Assembly: GCF_035830635.1 (NCBI RefSeq)
Contig: NZ_JAYMFI010000014.1
Span: forward strand, 1 to 60,390
Direction: 5' to 3'
From: Adlercreutzia shanghongiae
GTDB taxonomy: Bacteria; Actinomycetota; Coriobacteriia; Coriobacteriales; Eggerthellaceae
Length of the DNA stretch: 60,390 nt
The notes beneath the pieces were generated by a model. It saw nothing but the letters and a program-made list of their open reading frames with translations. It ran no database searches and had not been told where the DNA came from. Of this stretch, positions 9,009-16,617 are shown one piece after another. Within the stretch, counting starts at the first letter, position 1, and the number at the start of each line of letters is the position of its first letter. Both the position numbers and the translations under genes were made by a program.

Positions 9009-10337
9009 ATGCCGCACGATATGAGCATTCAACAGGCCGCTGATGCGCTCGGTATTACCGTGCAGGCGGTGCATAAGCGCGTAAAAAGCGGATCGCTTGA
9101 TGGAATAAAAAGCAACGGTGCCTGGCGCATTGATGCAGCGTCGGTGAGTCGTGCCAAAGCGGAACCTCCGAGGCGCGGTCGACCGTGGCCGGGCGAGACC
9201 TATCTGCTCATGAACGGTCCTTATGAGACCATGGAGTTTACCTATCACGCTCAGACAGAATCGTTTCGCCCAGGGGCGGTGATTGACGCAGCCCGCGCCC
9301 CCCTGGGGACGGTGTCGCGAAACGGACGCGGCAAGGCGACAGGCCTCAAGCACTGGTGGGAGCACCGCAGCATCCCTGGCTCACGTGCCGGCATGGACGA
9401 GAAGCTCCGCCTGTTGGGGCTCGAAGACCCTTCTCAGATACCGTTTCGAAATTTGGGGCTTTCGCTCTCCGATCAGTACTGGGTTTGCCCCGTGGGGCAG
9501 AGCCTTAACTGGGGGGAAATCAACTACTTCCAGAACGACTTTGGCGCTCCTGCGGGCGAGTGGGATGAATGGTTGGCGGAAGTGGGCCTCTCATCGCCGG
9601 ACAATACGTCTGAGGGTGTCCTTCCGAAACGGTGGCTTTGCAAGGGCGAAAAGCGCATATTGCTGAAAGGACATATCCCCTGGACTGACCAGCAGGTTTT
9701 CAATGAGGTGGCCGCAAGTGCTCTGCATCGTCGCCTTCTGCGGCAAGACGACTTTGTCCCTTATGAAGTGGTGCGCACCGATCAGCTGGGCGTGGTGAGC
9801 GCCTGCCCGTGCTTTCTCACGTCACGCGAGGAGTATGTGCCCATGAGTCTTGTGCTGGAGGCGGAGCGCCGGCGACAGGGGGAAACGGTGTACGACACCG
9901 TGGTGCGCGCATGCAAGAATCTGGGCATTAGCCAGAAGGAGATCGAGGAGGGGCTGGCCAAGATGATTGTGTGCGATGGCATTCTCGCTAACACCGATCG
10001 CCATTTGCGCAATTTCGGGCTCATTCGCAATATCGACGACCTGTCCTGGCGACTTGCGCCGTTGTTCGATAGTGGGAACAGTCTTTGGTACGACAAGGAC
10101 GAAGGGGCCGTGGCTCGGGGCGATTATGGTTTCTCGTCGAGGCCCTTCAGCGATATTCCCAACCGACAGTTGTCCTATGCTGCCGTTGCAGAGTGGCTCG
10201 ATCTTGATGCGCTTGAGGGGTTCGCGGAAGAAGCCTGCGAAGTTCTCAGCGAAGGTGACCTTGCCCGCTGGCGCCTCGATTACCTGCGAGACGGCATTTG
10301 CGAGCGTATCGCAGCCGTTAGGACCATTCTGGGGTGA
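9009..10337 (+). CDS. HipA-like kinase fused to an N-terminal excisionase-type HTH
   Basis: A 442-residue protein. Residues 3-50 (MSIQQAADALGITVQAVHKR, then GAWRID) form a MerR/excisionase-type helix-turn-helix. The remainder is a HipA-like kinase: NTDRHLRNFG (328-337) is the catalytic loop and FDSGNS (Asp354) the metal-binding DFG-equivalent. A middle segment, LGLSLSDQYWVCPVG, is shared with the second HipA-like protein (53407). Classic HipA toxins need a separate HipB antitoxin. Here DNA-binding and kinase parts are in one chain and no hipB lies beside it. The ATG at 9009 follows AGGAGGAGG. It may be a single-gene self-regulating toxin or a regulatory kinase; the substrate is unknown. Confidence 0.78.
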   Translation: MPHDMSIQQAADALGITVQAVHKRVKSGSLDGIKSNGAWRIDAASVSRAKAEPPRRGRPWPGETYLLMNGPYETMEFTYHAQTESFRPGAVIDAARAPLGTVSRNGRGKATGLKHWWEHRSIPGSRAGMDEKLRLLGLEDPSQIPFRNLGLSLSDQYWVCPVGQSLNWGEINYFQNDFGAPAGEWDEWLAEVGLSSPDNTSEGVLPKRWLCKGEKRILLKGHIPWTDQQVFNEVAASALHRRLLRQDDFVPYEVVRTDQLGVVSACPCFLTSREEYVPMSLVLEAERRRQGETVYDTVVRACKNLGISQKEIEEGLAKMIVCDGILANTDRHLRNFGLIRNIDDLSWRLAPLFDSGNSLWYDKDEGAVARGDYGFSSRPFSDIPNRQLSYAAVAEWLDLDALEGFAEEACEVLSEGDLARWRLDYLRDGICERIAAVRTILG

Positions 10338-10461
10338 GGCTGCTCTTTGCTGATGCGGGTGAGGGGGGGTCGATTTTGGGCGCAATGACGGCGAGCCAGC
10401 AGACTGTCCGTCGTCCATTATTTTCCCGCTTATAGCTGTTTGACCCGGACATTAACAAAAC

Positions 10462-10479
10462 GCAATATCTTGGCAATAT
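10462..10479 (+). promoter_or_regulatory. Tandem 11-bp-spaced repeats upstream of the second cytochrome gene
   Basis: GCAATAT occurs at 10462-10468 and 10473-10479, an 11-bp period typical of OmpR/PhoB-class sites, about 80 bases before the cytochrome start. A possible -10 (TACTAT, 10511-10516) lies downstream. The rest of the 218-base intergenic stretch from 10338 shows nothing I can name. Confidence 0.4.
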
Positions 10480-10555
10480 GTCAGATATGGGATTCGATTT
10501 CTCTTTTTCTTACTATGGGTCATGCAGGAGGAATGTGCAGGAAAGGAGAGGAATC

Positions 10556-11935
10556 ATGAAGGGAAAGCAGAAGAAGACGCTGCTGGGTGCGTCCGTGGTT
10601 GCGCTGTGCGTGTCCATTGCGATCGGCACGGCGGTTGGCTGCGCCCCGCAGCCGACTCAAACGGCATCCACCGGCGGCGATAAACCGGCGGCTGAGGCAG
10701 CTGCCTCGGAGGCGGCCACCGATGCTGACAACTACGATGGCGGCAATCTGGACAAGTGGGCCGAGCAGTTCCCGCTGCAGTACAACTCGTATCATCAGAG
10801 TCCGGTGAAGGCCGACGGCAAGCATCACGGTCACTACGACCTGAAGGCGAAGCTTTTCGCGCCGGTCGTGCGTGACGGCTCCGCGCTCATCACCACCAAT
10901 GAGGATGGCACCACCGATACCAACGGTGACGGCATGTACCAGATCAGCGGTTTCGAGTACGACGAGTCCATCGGCAAGTGGGTCATTGACGAGAGCGAGC
11001 TTGGCCAGGTGAAGGCCCAGACGTTCAAGATGGGCTGCTACTCCTGCAAGTCCGGCACCTTTGATCAGGTGCTTGAGCAGCGTAGCCCCTCGATCTTTAC
11101 CCAGGAAGTTGACCAGGAGTTCATGGACTCCATGAACGGCCAGATTTGGGCCTGCAACATCTGCCATGGCGATATGCCGGGCACGAAGCCCACTTCCACG
11201 TTCACCTACTTCAACACGGTGGGTCGCGATGGCCTGGACGAGTTCTCCGACAACGAGAAGGCCTGCGGCCAGTGCCACAACTCTTTGGACTATCGTCATG
11301 CCATCACCGACGACGAGGTCTTCCAGAAGTTCTCCGCCTACAAGTACGGTACCGACGTGGACTCGCTTATCAAGGCCGTGAACGAGGATGACATCACGAC
11401 CCTCGACGAAGAGATCGGTGTGAAGCTCGTCTGCTTCGACCACGATGAGATTGAGTTCGCTCATACGAGCCCCATGGCTGAGCTCGGCGTCGATTGCGTC
11501 ACCTGCCATATGCCGCAGTCCACTGAGGGCGGCACCACCTACACCAACCATCACGCTTCTGGTTCTCCGCTGGAGAACGAGGACTCGCTGAACAAGTGCC
11601 TCGAGTGCCACAAGAGCCAGGGCATCAACAGCACCGATGAGATGGTCAAGATGGTCCGCGCCAAGCAGGCCGATGCTACCGCCACCTACGAAGCGGCAAA
11701 GGCTAAGCTCGATGCCGCTCATGACGCGCTGGCGAAGGCCACGGCTGCCGGTAAGTCCGACGCTGAGCTCGAGCAGGTGCGCGCCGACTACCAGACCGCT
11801 GATGGCTACCTGCAGCACATCCGCGGCGGCAACAACGGCGCTGGCACCAAGGTCGTGCACAACGTGCCGCAGTTCTATGACCTCGCTGCCAAGGCGAGCA
11901 ACCTGGCTGACGGTATCGTAAGCGCCCTCGCGTAA
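10556..11935 (+). CDS. NrfA-like pentahaem cytochrome lipoprotein with CXXCK haem 1
   Basis: A 459-residue lipoprotein (lipobox AVGC, Cys29) starting at the ATG at 10556 behind AAAGGAGAGG. Haem sites are CYSCK (Cys161), CNICH (200), CGQCH (237), CVTCHMP (314) and CLECH (348). The lysine at haem 1 is the hallmark of the ammonia-forming nitrite reductase NrfA, where it is the axial ligand of the catalytic haem. Haem 3 is followed by NSLDYR rather than VEYYF, so the usual active-site Tyr and Ca2+ ligand are not in place. An annotator may call it nrfA; I would call it NrfA-like. There is no NrfH-type quinol dehydrogenase nearby. A strong terminator follows, then a haem kinase and regulator. Confidence 0.83.
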   Translation: MKGKQKKTLLGASVVALCVSIAIGTAVGCAPQPTQTASTGGDKPAAEAAASEAATDADNYDGGNLDKWAEQFPLQYNSYHQSPVKADGKHHGHYDLKAKLFAPVVRDGSALITTNEDGTTDTNGDGMYQISGFEYDESIGKWVIDESELGQVKAQTFKMGCYSCKSGTFDQVLEQRSPSIFTQEVDQEFMDSMNGQIWACNICHGDMPGTKPTSTFTYFNTVGRDGLDEFSDNEKACGQCHNSLDYRHAITDDEVFQKFSAYKYGTDVDSLIKAVNEDDITTLDEEIGVKLVCFDHDEIEFAHTSPMAELGVDCVTCHMPQSTEGGTTYTNHHASGSPLENEDSLNKCLECHKSQGINSTDEMVKMVRAKQADATATYEAAKAKLDAAHDALAKATAAGKSDAELEQVRADYQTADGYLQHIRGGNNGAGTKVVHNVPQFYDLAAKASNLADGIVSALA

Positions 11936-11964
11936 GCTTATCGACTCCAGCACACCTCCCCTCC

Positions 11965-11998
11965 GGGAACGGCACTTCATGGGTGCCGTTCCCTTTTT
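11965..11998 (+). terminator. Intrinsic terminator after the CXXCK cytochrome gene
   Basis: GGGAACGGCAC (11965-11975) pairs perfectly with GTGCCGTTCCC (11983-11993) around a 7-base loop and is followed by TTTTT. Confidence 0.92.
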
Positions 11999-12086
11999 GG
12001 TAAAGGAGGGGCGGTGCAAAAGGACACGCATTGCTGCGATAATGGCAACTGCTTTTCAAGCGTAGACCCAAGGGGAGGGGGAGTCC

Positions 12087-13604
12087 TTGAGTGTGAAAAA
12101 GCCCTATAGCATGCGCATGCTCTCGCTGCGCGTGGCTGTTGCGGTGGTGCTTGTTGTCGGATTTGCCGGTGTGGTGTACGTGCTTTGGTCGGGGGCCGCA
12201 CAGCAGGACGCCGTGCACAGCAAGGTGCTCACCGAGGCACGCACGCTGAATAAGGAGATGCAAGCGGCTTGGGATTACATCGACGATTCCCAGACCGCCA
12301 TCAACACCGCCCCCGACGGCTCCTATGATTTCAAAAACGTCTACTGCGCCGTGGCGGGCAAAGGCATCGCGCGTCGGTTCACCCAAAACGCCGATGGCTA
12401 CGTCATTCGCTATGTGCGCGAAAATCCCCGAACGGGCGGCGATGAACCGGACGTGTTCGAGCAGCGCGCCCTCAACCACTTCAGTGTTGGGGGCTCTACC
12501 GAATACTACGAGATGACCGAGCTGGATGGCCAGCCGGTGTTTCGCTATGCGTCGGTGCTGACTATTCGCAACAACTGCCTCGAGTGCCACGGTGACCCGG
12601 CCGGAGAGAAGGACGTCACGGGCTTTGTGAAGGAAGGCATGCAGCTCGGTGATGTGGGCGGCGCGGTGTCCATGGTCATCCCGGTTAACTCCTACGTGAA
12701 GGAGGCGGGCGAAGAGCAGCAGCGCTCCCTTGTCTTCTTCGTCGGCTTGGCGCTGCTCGTGGCTGTGGTGCTCAGCTTGCTGCTGCGCCGCTGGGTTGCC
12801 GCACCTCTCGAGCGCGCCAACGAGCAGCTGGCCCACGAGAACGAGGACCAGTCGAACTTCCTTGCCATCATGAGCCACGAGCTGCGCACGCCGCTGTCTT
12901 CCATCATCGCATTCACCGACATATGGGAGAAAAGCGATCGCGAGAAAGACCCTGAGGAAGAGCGGCTCGTAGGGAAAATTAAGGACAACTCCCATGTGCT
13001 GCTGAGCATGGTGAACAACACCATCGATGTGGCGCGTCTTGAGGCGGGGCGGCTTGAGGTGGCTCTGGACGAAGTGGATCTCGTCGATGTGCTTGCGGCG
13101 GTGTTTGCCGTAGCGGAGCCCTTGGCCATCAAGAAGGGCGTGGCGCTGACGAAGTCCATTGACCCCACGGTGCCAGTCATGCACTCGGACGGAGAGGCGC
13201 TGCGAAAGATTCTGCTCAATCTGGTGAGCAATGCGGTGAAGTTCACCGACGAAGGCGGCAGCGTTGCCGTGATGGCGCGCATGGCCGAAGGCGGCGAGCG
13301 GGTGCTCATTGAAGTGTCTGACACGGGCATCGGCGTGGCGCCTGAGGACTGCGGGCGCATATTCGACAAGTTCTCTCAGGCCAAGCATCAGGCGTCCGAT
13401 AAGGCTGTCGTCGGTGTGGGAGGCCGTGCCGACAAGGCAGGCAAGTCGCCGGGCAGTGGCTTAGGTCTTTATTTGGTTAAGTGCCTGACCGAGCGCCTTG
13501 GCGGTTGCGTGAAGCTGCGGAGCACGGTGGGCAAAGGGACGGTGTTCACGGTAACGGTGCCGGTGAGCAGCGTTGAGGATGCAAGCGGGGAGGAGGCATC
13601 GTGA
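12087..13604 (+). CDS. Haem-binding sensor histidine kinase (DUF3365), paralogue of the kinase at 6745
   Basis: A 505-residue kinase with the same layout as the 6745 kinase: N-terminal helix, sensor with CLECH (Cys164), second helix, HisKA with MSHELRTP (His264) and HATPase (NLVSNAVKF, DTGIG, GSGLGLY). An insert of about 15 residues lies between the DTGIG and GSGLGL boxes. The start is TTG at 12087 behind GGGGAGGGGGAG; GTG at 12093 is an alternative. Its stop overlaps the start of its regulator by 4 bases. It lies 150 bases after the CXXCK cytochrome, repeating the cytochrome-kinase-regulator order seen at 5389-8936, which suggests duplication of the whole module. Confidence 0.9.
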   Translation: MSVKKPYSMRMLSLRVAVAVVLVVGFAGVVYVLWSGAAQQDAVHSKVLTEARTLNKEMQAAWDYIDDSQTAINTAPDGSYDFKNVYCAVAGKGIARRFTQNADGYVIRYVRENPRTGGDEPDVFEQRALNHFSVGGSTEYYEMTELDGQPVFRYASVLTIRNNCLECHGDPAGEKDVTGFVKEGMQLGDVGGAVSMVIPVNSYVKEAGEEQQRSLVFFVGLALLVAVVLSLLLRRWVAAPLERANEQLAHENEDQSNFLAIMSHELRTPLSSIIAFTDIWEKSDREKDPEEERLVGKIKDNSHVLLSMVNNTIDVARLEAGRLEVALDEVDLVDVLAAVFAVAEPLAIKKGVALTKSIDPTVPVMHSDGEALRKILLNLVSNAVKFTDEGGSVAVMARMAEGGERVLIEVSDTGIGVAPEDCGRIFDKFSQAKHQASDKAVVGVGGRADKAGKSPGSGLGLYLVKCLTERLGGCVKLRSTVGKGTVFTVTVPVSSVEDASGEEAS

Positions 13605-14296
13605 CGAAGATTCTTCTGGCCGACGACGAGGAGAACCTGCGCGAGGCGGTAACGATTATCTTGGAGAAGGCTGGCTATGCGGTGTGCGCTGCTGCCGATG
13701 GTACACAGGCAGTGGAGGCTTTCTTATCCGAGCGGCCTGACTTGGTCATTCTTGATGTGATGATGCCCTGGATGAGCGGCTATGAGGTATGCGAGCGCAT
13801 CCGCGAGGTGTCGGAAGACGTGCCGGTTCTCATGTTGTCCGCCAAAGGGGACATCATCGATAAGAAGAGCGGCTTTCATGCGGGAGCTGATGACTATGTC
13901 GTGAAGCCGTTCAACGACGAGGAGCTTTTGCTGCGTGTGGAGGCGCTCTTGCGCCGCCGCGGCCACAAGGGGGCGACGCCTTCTGCTGTGGGCCAGGTGG
14001 TGACGGTGGGCTCCATGGTGATTGACCCCCGCCGTTGCGAGGTGACCGTGGGCGAGCGCTCGGTGTCTCTCACGCCGAAGGAGTTTCAGATTCTCGCCCT
14101 TATGGCCGAAAGTCCCGGGAAAGTGTTCACGCGCGAAGACCTTATCGAGATGGTTTGGGGCGACGAGTACGACACGGGTTCGGTGAGCATCCCCGTCTAT
14201 ATCCGCCGCATTCGCGAAAAGGTGGAAGAGGACCCCTCCAACCCGGTGTTCATCCAAACCATCTGGGGCTTCGGCTACCGCCTCGGCGGCGAGTGA
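13601..14296 (+). CDS. OmpR-family response regulator
   Basis: A 231-residue regulator beginning at a GTG whose last two bases are shared with the kinase TGA (GTGA overlap at 13601-13604), implying translational coupling. The receiver has ADDEE, Asp52 in LDVMMP and KPFNDEE. The winged helix has LTPKEFQILALMAESPG and YIRRIREKVEEDPSN. It is very similar to the regulator at 8214. Confidence 0.92.
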   Translation: MTKILLADDEENLREAVTIILEKAGYAVCAAADGTQAVEAFLSERPDLVILDVMMPWMSGYEVCERIREVSEDVPVLMLSAKGDIIDKKSGFHAGADDYVVKPFNDEELLLRVEALLRRRGHKGATPSAVGQVVTVGSMVIDPRRCEVTVGERSVSLTPKEFQILALMAESPGKVFTREDLIEMVWGDEYDTGSVSIPVYIRRIREKVEEDPSNPVFIQTIWGFGYRLGGE

Positions 14297-14302
14297 GGAA
14301 TC

Positions 14303-14965
14303 ATGCCAAGAAGAGCTCTGACAGCGATTTTGCCGTTCATGCTGCTCTGCGGGATTATGGCAATGCAGGGCTGCGGTACCGTTCAAGAAGACGACATGCA
14401 AGATGGTGCGAACGTTGAGGCGGGAGTGTCCAACGAGCAAGACGTTTCGGTAGGCTCTGATGACCGTCCGGGCTCTCAGCCAACTGTCGGAGAAGGGCCT
14501 TCTGATGCCGAGTACCCGTCGGGGTCGTACCTTGTGGGCGACACATTGCCTCCTGGCGAATACGTTTTCGAGCCAGATCCCTCGGGTCGTTACAAGGTCT
14601 ACGAGTCCCTTGATTCTGCAGAGCTTCTTGACGAAGGGTTGTTTGAAGGCCCTGCTATTCTTACCGTTTCGGAGGGACAACGTATCGAGCACGACCATGC
14701 TCGCGCCATCCCATTTGAGCGCTATCCTCACGAGCTGAATCCTGATCGGCGCGCGGGCATGTATAAGGTCGGTGTTGATATACCTGCGGGAACCTATCGG
14801 GCTGTTGCCCCTGGTGAAGATCGCGGTTACTGGAACATTACCGGCAGCAGCGAGCCCGGCCGTACGGCCATCGCCTCAGGCACTTTTAGCGGCTCAGACA
14901 CCTTCACCGTAGAGGATGGCCAGTACCTTCGCTTCAATCGCTGCAATATATCATTGATTCAATAG
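14303..14965 (+). CDS. Lipoprotein with two G-x-Y/VG-x-xPxGxY repeats
   Basis: A 220-residue predicted lipoprotein (lipobox MQGC, Cys24), 6 bases after the response regulator and probably co-transcribed. After an acidic linker, two copies of a short unit appear: SYLVGDTLPPGEYVFEP (near 75-91) and MYKVGVDIPAGTYRAV (near 153-168), each followed by a beta-rich stretch with a SEG or EDG turn and ILTV/FTV. Similar units occur in surface proteins of Gram-positive bacteria. I do not recognise a function. The operon position suggests an envelope role tied to the haem-sensing system. Confidence 0.72.
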   Translation: MPRRALTAILPFMLLCGIMAMQGCGTVQEDDMQDGANVEAGVSNEQDVSVGSDDRPGSQPTVGEGPSDAEYPSGSYLVGDTLPPGEYVFEPDPSGRYKVYESLDSAELLDEGLFEGPAILTVSEGQRIEHDHARAIPFERYPHELNPDRRAGMYKVGVDIPAGTYRAVAPGEDRGYWNITGSSEPGRTAIASGTFSGSDTFTVEDGQYLRFNRCNISLIQ

Positions 14966-14968
14966 ATG

Positions 14969-15013
14969 TTGCATGTTTGCAACGCATGCAAAAGTAGATA
15001 TAATGCATGCAAC
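14969..15013 (+). promoter_or_regulatory. vapBC promoter with repeated RHH-type operator
   Basis: TTGCAA (14977-14982) and a perfect TATAAT (14999-15004) are 16 bp apart. GCATGCAA occurs at 14984-14991 and 15005-15012, 21 bp apart, and GTTGCATG (14969-14976) is the inverse of CATGCAAC (15006-15013). Binding by the VapB ribbon-helix-helix protein is inferred. Confidence 0.65.
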
Positions 15014-15037
15014 GAAAGATGAGCGAAGGAGGCTGCC

Positions 15038-15484
15038 ATGCCGGCGCTGCAAGTGAGGGACTTTCCCGCGACCCTGTATGACCAGCTGAAAGAGTGCGCG
15101 GCGCGCAACCACCGCTCCATCGCCCAGCAAACCATTATCGCCGTGGAGGAGATGCTGGCCGCTTCAATTGCGCTTGATACTGAATCGGTGCCATCGCGAG
15201 AGCGGGACTTTTCGACAGCGGAAGGCTTAGGTCGACGGTGTGGCGCTTTCGAAAAGTCCGGATACATCGGCCGGTGCGAGACCGATGAAGCGAGGGAAGC
15301 GCGAAGGGGCAAGCGCCAGCAGATTCTCAAGAGATTTGACGAGATACCATGGAAGGGTCCAAAGCCTTCAACGGACGAGATCGTGGCGCTTGTGCGCGAA
15401 GGACGCGACGAGCTTTCGGATAGGGTTTGGCGAGCGCTTGACCCGGTTGCACTGAGTTCTTCCTTCGAAGGCGAGGTGTCGTAG
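15038..15484 (+). CDS. VapB/FitA-like antitoxin with ribbon-helix-helix N-terminus
   Basis: A 148-residue protein with ATG at 15038 behind AAGGAGG. The first 45 residues (LQVRDFPATLYDQLKECAARNHRSI) look like a FitA-type Arc/MetJ ribbon-helix-helix DNA-binding domain. The rest, with many Arg and Glu, is the probable toxin-binding tail and is longer than usual for VapB. The toxin start follows the stop by 2 bases. Confidence 0.78.
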   Translation: MPALQVRDFPATLYDQLKECAARNHRSIAQQTIIAVEEMLAASIALDTESVPSRERDFSTAEGLGRRCGAFEKSGYIGRCETDEAREARRGKRQQILKRFDEIPWKGPKPSTDEIVALVREGRDELSDRVWRALDPVALSSSFEGEVS

Positions 15485-15486
15485 CC

Positions 15487-15894
15487 ATGATCGTGCTCGA
15501 TGTGAATGCCGGTGTCGCCATGGCGCAAGGGGCCGAGGAGGGAAAGGCACTCGGGGATTTGATCTTAACTGGCGAGGAAATCATTGCTCCGCATTTCTAT
15601 CTTACAGAAGCGGCTAATGTCGCGTGGAAGTACGTGCGAGCGGGGCAACTTGACGAAGAGGGTTCCCATATATTCCTCGAGGCTATCGTTGATCTGGTCG
15701 ATAGGTTCGTGCCTGCTGAGGAGATCCTTATCGAAGCGCTGCATCTGTCCATTCAGAATAACCACCCCCTATACGACATGCTGTATCTCTCCGTCGCTCG
15801 GCGCAACGCCGCGACGCTCTTTACGCTGGACAAGAAACTGCGGGCAATCTGCGAGTCGAACGGCGTGAACTGCATAGGGATGGAACGGCTCTAA
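15487..15894 (+). CDS. VapC-type PIN-domain toxin ribonuclease
   Basis: A 135-residue PIN domain protein. The conserved acidic residues are visible: Asp5 (IVLDVN), Glu41 (YLTEAANV), Asp97 (PLYDMLYLSVA) and Asp115 (TLDKKL), which bind the metal ions for RNA cleavage. Length fits VapC. It follows its antitoxin by 2 bases and ends a few bases before a convergent response regulator gene. Confidence 0.88.
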   Translation: MIVLDVNAGVAMAQGAEEGKALGDLILTGEEIIAPHFYLTEAANVAWKYVRAGQLDEEGSHIFLEAIVDLVDRFVPAEEILIEALHLSIQNNHPLYDMLYLSVARRNAATLFTLDKKLRAICESNGVNCIGMERL

Positions 15895-15896
15895 GC

Positions 15897-16595
15897 TTAC
15901 TCCGCGAACTTGTAGCCGACGCCCCAGACGGTGAGCAGGTACTTCGGCTGGCTGGCGTTGTCCTCTATCTTCTCGCGGATGCGGCGGATGAACACGGTGA
16001 TGGAGCTCGCGTCCACCACGGCGCCCTCGCCCCAGATGTGCTCGTAAATTTGCTGGCGCGTGTACACCTGCCCCGGGTTGGCGGCCAGAAGCGCCAGTAT
16101 CTCGAACTCCTTGCTCGTCAGATCGAGCGGCTGGCCGTTCTTTTCCACGAGGTACTTCCCGAAGGAGATGGACAGGTCGCCCACGGTGGTGTAGCCGTTC
16201 TGAGCGCTCGCGCGAGCGAAGGCCAAGTCGCCCTTGTGCCGGCGCAGATGCGCCTCAATGCGCAGCAAAAGCTCGCTGTTGTCGAAGGGTTTCACCAGGT
16301 AGTCGTCCCCGCCGGCCTTGAACCCGATGGACTTGTCCACGATGTCGCCCTTGGCTGACAGGAAGATGATGGGCACGCGGTGGCCGCGCTCGCGCAGGGC
16401 GGTGCACACGTCGTAGCCGTTCATGCCGGGCATCATCACGTCCAGCAGCACCAAGTCGGGCCGCTCCGCGTCGATGAGCTCGAGCCCCTCCCGCCCGGTG
16501 CCGGCACAGCAGAACGCGTAGCCCGCCTCGGTTACCAGGTGCTGCAGCGCCAGCTGCAGGCTCGGATCGTCGTCAATGAGCAGAATCTTGTCCAT
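15897..16595 (-). CDS. OmpR-family response regulator
   Basis: A 232-residue regulator with receiver acidic residues IDDD, Asp52 in LDVMMPGMNGYDVC and KPFDNSE, and a winged helix (LTSKEFEILALLAANPG, VFIRRIREKIEDN, TVWGVGYKFAE). It lies 22 bases downstream of the third haem kinase, its probable partner. Sequence is clearly more distant from the regulators at 8214 and 13601 than those are from each other. Confidence 0.92.
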   Translation of the reverse strand: MDKILLIDDDPSLQLALQHLVTEAGYAFCCAGTGREGLELIDAERPDLVLLDVMMPGMNGYDVCTALRERGHRVPIIFLSAKGDIVDKSIGFKAGGDDYLVKPFDNSELLLRIEAHLRRHKGDLAFARASAQNGYTTVGDLSISFGKYLVEKNGQPLDLTSKEFEILALLAANPGQVYTRQQIYEHIWGEGAVVDASSITVFIRRIREKIEDNASQPKYLLTVWGVGYKFAE

Positions 16596-16617
16596 GGGTC
16601 TCCTCTCCCAAGCGGCC

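Noticed and set aside
10556..11935. Straight assignment as nitrite reductase nrfA
   Set aside because: CXXCK is present, but the haem-3 segment with active-site Tyr and Ca2+ ligand differs; kept as NrfA-like.
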